DNA of 8,073 nucleotides. Source: an uncultured Simplicispira sp. (GTDB taxonomy: Bacteria; Pseudomonadota; Gammaproteobacteria; Burkholderiales; Burkholderiaceae_C). The notes beneath the pieces were generated by a model. It did no database searches, was not told the origin of the DNA, and worked only from the letters and a program-made list of their open reading frames with translations. Below are positions 5,855 through 8,073 of the stretch, in pieces. Position 1 is the first letter of the stretch, and each line of letters begins with the position of its first letter. The position numbers and the translations under genes were made by a program. Where the stretch lies: the NCBI GenBank assembly GCA_903882725.1, contig CAIRYF010000413.1, forward strand, positions 1 to 8,073. The letters run 5' to 3'.

Positions 5855-7795
5855 GTGAGTACCTCCGGTTTCATCCCCACCTCCGGGGCGCAGCCCCCGT
5901 TTGACCCGGCCTTGCTCGCCAGCATGGCTTCTGCACTGTTTGGCGCGCTGCCAGGTGAGCAAGCCAGAGCGGCGGGCGTGCAAGCGCCGGTCAGTCTTGC
6001 GCCGGCCGGTTCGCCGCTGGTCAGCCCGGCCGGTTTTGGCCCCGGCGTGCCCGGCACGCCGATTCCACAAGGGCAGGTGCCTGGCACCAACTTGCTGCCA
6101 GCCTCGCCGACGCCGGTACTGTCGCTGGCCCACCGCGCGCCTGCCTTGCTGCCCCATGCCGCGGCGGGCAATGGTCTGCCCGACAACGTCGTCACGCAGT
6201 TACCTGCCTATGAGCCGCGTTTTGGCAGCGGCGTGCTGGGCGTACCTGAAGCCATGCGCCACCCCGCAACGGGCAGTGCCTCGCCGTTTTACTTTGTGAG
6301 CGACAGCTTGGGCCACCCGTCAGCCGGTGGTTTGCCGCTGGCCGCACCGATCGGTGAGGACTTTGTGCCAGCGGCTTTGGCGCCCAGTGCTGCGCCTTCT
6401 GCCTTGGGCAGTGCAGCGCCGACACGCCCAGCAACGACGCCTGCTGGCGTCATTTCATCCGAGCCAAAGTACTACTTTGTTGACTCGGTTGTATTGCCAA
6501 ATGGTTATGTAACCCCCGCCAAACCTGCGCCACATGCTACTGTTTTTGTATCAAGTGCAGGCCAGCGCCCGCCGTTTGACGTGAATGCCATCCGACGCGA
6601 CTTTCCCATCCTGCAAGAGCGCGTCAACGGCAAGCCGCTGGTGTGGCTCGACAACGCCGCCACCACGCACAAGCCGCAATCGGTCATCGACCGCATCGCC
6701 TACTTCTACGCGCACGAAAACTCCAACATCCACCGCGCTGCCCACGAGTTGGCCGCCCGCGCCACCGATGCCTACGAAGGCGCACGCGAGCGGGTGAAAA
6801 CCTTCATCAACGCGCCAGATGTGAACGAGGTCATCTTTGTGCGCGGCACCACCGAAGCCATCAATTTGGTGGCCAAAAGCTGGGGCGCGCAGCACATTGG
6901 CGCGGGCGACGAAATCATCGTTTCCAACTTGGAGCACCACGCCAACATCGTGCCTTGGCAGCAGCTGGCTGCCGCCAAGGGCGCCAAATTGCGCGTGATT
7001 CCGGTCGATGACTCGGGCCAAGTGCTGCTCGATGAGTACCAAAAGCTGCTCAACAGCCGCACCAAGCTGGTCTCGGTCACGCAGGTATCCAATGCCTTGG
7101 GCACCGTGGTGCCAGTCAAGCAAATTGTCGAACTGGCGCACCGCGCTGGTGCCCGTGTGCTGGTGGACGGCGCGCAGTCCATCTCCCATATGCGCGTGGA
7201 CGTACAAGACATTGGCGCGGACTTCTTCGTCTTCTCCGGCCACAAGGTGTTTGGCCCCACGGGCATAGGCGTCGTCTGGGGCAAGCGCGAAGTGCTCGAA
7301 GATATGCCGCCGTGGCAAGGCGGCGGCAACATGATTGCCGACGTCACCTTCGAGAAAACCGTGTTTCAGCCGATCCCGAACAAGTTCGAGGCCGGCACCG
7401 GCAACATTGCCGACGCTGTGGGCCTGGGCGCTGCCATTGACTACGTCAACCGCATTGGCATCGAGAACATTGCCCGCTACGAACACGATTTGCTGGTGTA
7501 TGGGATGCAGGTTTTGGGTGATGTGCGCGGCGTGCGCCTGATTGGCACGGCTGCCGACAAAGCCAGCGTGATGTCTTTTGTGCTGGCCGGCTACACCACC
7601 GCCGAGGTCGGCGAAGCCCTGAACGAAGAAGGCATTGCCGTGCGTACCGGCCACCACTGCGCGCAGCCCATCCTGCGCCGCATGGGGGTCGAGACCACCG
7701 TGCGCCCCTCGCTGGCGTTTTACAACACCTTTGAGGAAATCGACCGTCTGCTGGCCGTGGTGCAGCGCCTAGCGTCGGTGCGCCGGGCGGGTTAA
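5855..7795 (+). CDS. Encapsulin-cargo cysteine desulfurase (SufS-like, class II) with long disordered N-terminal extension
   Basis: PLP enzyme converting L-cysteine to alanine and an enzyme-bound persulfide; by analogy packed inside the encapsulin shell. The SufS-like catalytic domain is about residues 239-646 and starts FDVNAIRRDFPIL. It shows LDNAATTHKP, the GTTEAINLVA loop (331-340), EHHAN (360-364), VDGAQ (437-441), the PLP lysine Lys464 in SGHK and the catalytic Cys602 in RTGHHCAQP. All key residues are present. The first ~238 residues are rich in Ala, Pro and Gly and look disordered. Short motif islands in this extension are FDPALLASMASALFGALPGE (16-35), PFYFVSD (144-150) and PKYYFVD (204-210), the expected cargo-loading region of family 2A desulfurases. 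The start is a GTG 6 bp after the shell gene stop with no strong Shine-Dalgarno, so translation is probably coupled. No SufE or SufBCD gene is in view, so general Fe-S assembly is less likely. Confidence 0.95.
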   Translation: MSTSGFIPTSGAQPPFDPALLASMASALFGALPGEQARAAGVQAPVSLAPAGSPLVSPAGFGPGVPGTPIPQGQVPGTNLLPASPTPVLSLAHRAPALLPHAAAGNGLPDNVVTQLPAYEPRFGSGVLGVPEAMRHPATGSASPFYFVSDSLGHPSAGGLPLAAPIGEDFVPAALAPSAAPSALGSAAPTRPATTPAGVISSEPKYYFVDSVVLPNGYVTPAKPAPHATVFVSSAGQRPPFDVNAIRRDFPILQERVNGKPLVWLDNAATTHKPQSVIDRIAYFYAHENSNIHRAAHELAARATDAYEGARERVKTFINAPDVNEVIFVRGTTEAINLVAKSWGAQHIGAGDEIIVSNLEHHANIVPWQQLAAAKGAKLRVIPVDDSGQVLLDEYQKLLNSRTKLVSVTQVSNALGTVVPVKQIVELAHRAGARVLVDGAQSISHMRVDVQDIGADFFVFSGHKVFGPTGIGVVWGKREVLEDMPPWQGGGNMIADVTFEKTVFQPIPNKFEAGTGNIADAVGLGAAIDYVNRIGIENIARYEHDLLVYGMQVLGDVRGVRLIGTAADKASVMSFVLAGYTTAEVGEALNEEGIAVRTGHHCAQPILRRMGVETTVRPSLAFYNTFEEIDRLLAVVQRLASVRRAG

Positions 7796-7811
7796 AAATT
7801 GTCGATGCAGG

Positions 7812-7832
7812 GGTGCGCTGATCCAGCGCACC
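7812..7832 (+). terminator. Strong hairpin after the cassette, possible terminator
   Basis: GGTGCGCTG (7812-7820) and CAGCGCACC (7824-7832) form a perfect 9-bp GC-rich stem with a 3-nt ATC loop, 17 bp after the desulfurase stop codon. No T-run follows directly, so it is not a classical rho-independent terminator. It may instead protect the mRNA 3' end or act together with the next hairpin. Confidence 0.55.
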
Positions 7833-7843
7833 ACCCGCACTGC

Positions 7844-7865
7844 CTTGGGGGCAACCCTGCCCAAG
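7844..7865 (+). terminator. Second hairpin after the cassette
   Basis: CTTGGG (7844-7849) and CCCAAG (7860-7865) can pair as a 6-bp stem around a 10-nt loop. A modestly T-rich stretch (TGCTTAATTTC) follows. It is weaker than the hairpin just upstream; a role in transcription ending is inference. Confidence 0.35.
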
Positions 7866-7904
7866 TGCTTAATTTCAGTACGCTGCGCGCAATTTGCTGT
7901 TTTT

Positions 7905-7944
7905 TTTGATAGCTACTAGCACTTGCTGCATAAGGGCTAGAGGC
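7905..7944 (+). repeat. Dispersed intergenic repeat, copy 2
   Basis: Same orientation as the copy at 2937-2976, with 34 of 40 bases identical by hand alignment. This copy forms the better hairpin: CTAGCACTT (7916-7924) against AAGGGCTAG (7932-7940), eight of nine pairs, with a 7-nt loop. It is preceded by eight T. On the minus strand the hairpin lies about 65 bp after the hisF stop, so it could also serve as a terminator for that gene. Its likeness to dispersed Comamonadaceae repeats is from memory. Confidence 0.75.
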
Positions 7945-8007
7945 GAATTTGACCAAAAATATCGGGCTGCGCTGCGCTCACCCAACCTGCGAGGTACCAG
8001 CAGCCAG

Positions 8008-8073
8008 TTACAAACGCACCGGAATACCGCGCGCCGCCATGTGCTCTTTGGCTTGGCGCACGGTGAATTCGCC
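8008..8073 (-). CDS. hisF: Probable HisF (imidazole glycerol phosphate synthase cyclase subunit), C-terminal 21 residues only
   Basis: The minus strand reads in frame from the right window edge to a TAA at 8010-8008, encoding GEFTVRQAKEHMAARGIPVR followed by Leu. This resembles the C-terminus of betaproteobacterial HisF, where a ...FHFGE(F/Y)TxxxAK block leads to a final helix and GIPVRL. HisF makes the imidazole ring of histidine with HisH in the cytoplasm. Only the tail is visible and no active-site residue can be checked, so the call rests on a short match. It converges on the encapsulin cassette. Confidence 0.7.
   Translation of the reverse strand, partial: GEFTVRQAKEHMAARGIPVRL

Larger units (their letters stand above)
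7796..8007. other. Intergenic region between cargo desulfurase and hisF
   Basis: This 212-bp stretch lies between converging genes and has no credible gene. It holds a perfect 9-bp hairpin (7812-7832), a second hairpin (7844-7865), a run of eight T (7900-7907) and the second repeat copy (7905-7944). It is expected to end transcription from both sides. Confidence 0.7.

Noticed and set aside
5000..6157. 385-codon open frame on the minus strand across the shell and cargo start
   Set aside because: It spans the antisense of two well-recognised genes; the composition is typical of shadow frames and there is no start context.
6551..7657. 368-codon open frame on the minus strand opposite the desulfurase
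   Set aside because: Antisense to the conserved SufS-like domain; no domain or motif recognised.
5855..7795. Housekeeping SufS of a suf operon
   Set aside because: No sufB, sufC, sufD, sufE or sufU is nearby, and the long disordered N-terminus plus the adjacent shell gene mark it as an encapsulin cargo enzyme.

Overview
The window looks like chromosomal DNA of a high-GC betaproteobacterium, most likely Comamonadaceae (Rhodoferax/Polaromonas/Acidovorax-like). The reasons are the strong G/C third-position bias, the ArgH and LytTR protein sequences, and two copies of a roughly 40-bp intergenic repeat that resembles a dispersed Comamonadaceae repeat I know from memory. The genus cannot be fixed from the sequence alone.

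Layout. Positions 1-1033 (minus strand) hold the first 344 codons of argH (argininosuccinate lyase); the gene runs off the left edge. Divergent from it, 1085-2927 (plus strand) is an overlapping AlgZ/AlgR-type pair: a membrane HisKA_7TM/LytS-like histidine kinase and a LytTR response regulator. A short AT-rich intergenic stretch (2928-3133) follows, with the first repeat copy and probably a promoter. Positions 3134-7795 (plus strand) form a compact five-gene cassette: rhodanese, serine O-acetyltransferase (EpsC), a small XRE regulator, a family 2A encapsulin shell protein, and a cysteine desulfurase with a ~238-residue low-complexity N-terminal extension. Positions 7796-8007 are intergenic, with two hairpins and the second repeat copy. 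At 8008-8073 (minus strand) the last 21 codons of a gene, very probably hisF, enter from the right edge.

The main discovery is the cassette: a family 2A encapsulin nanocompartment locus for sulfur metabolism. By analogy with characterised systems, the 310-residue HK97-fold shell protein assembles into a protein cage. The desulfurase is the cargo, targeted by its disordered N-terminal extension, and it strips sulfur from cysteine inside the shell. EpsC makes O-acetylserine, the precursor for cysteine, and the rhodanese is placed to handle persulfide or sulfane sulfur. An XRE regulator translationally coupled to epsC sits directly upstream of the shell gene, and an 11-bp-periodic repeat lies in the gap between them. 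The cassette is flanked by directly oriented repeat copies and lies between housekeeping genes, which suggests a discrete accessory module. The general system type is known; its regulator, repeats and cargo-motif arrangement here are the parts worth following up.
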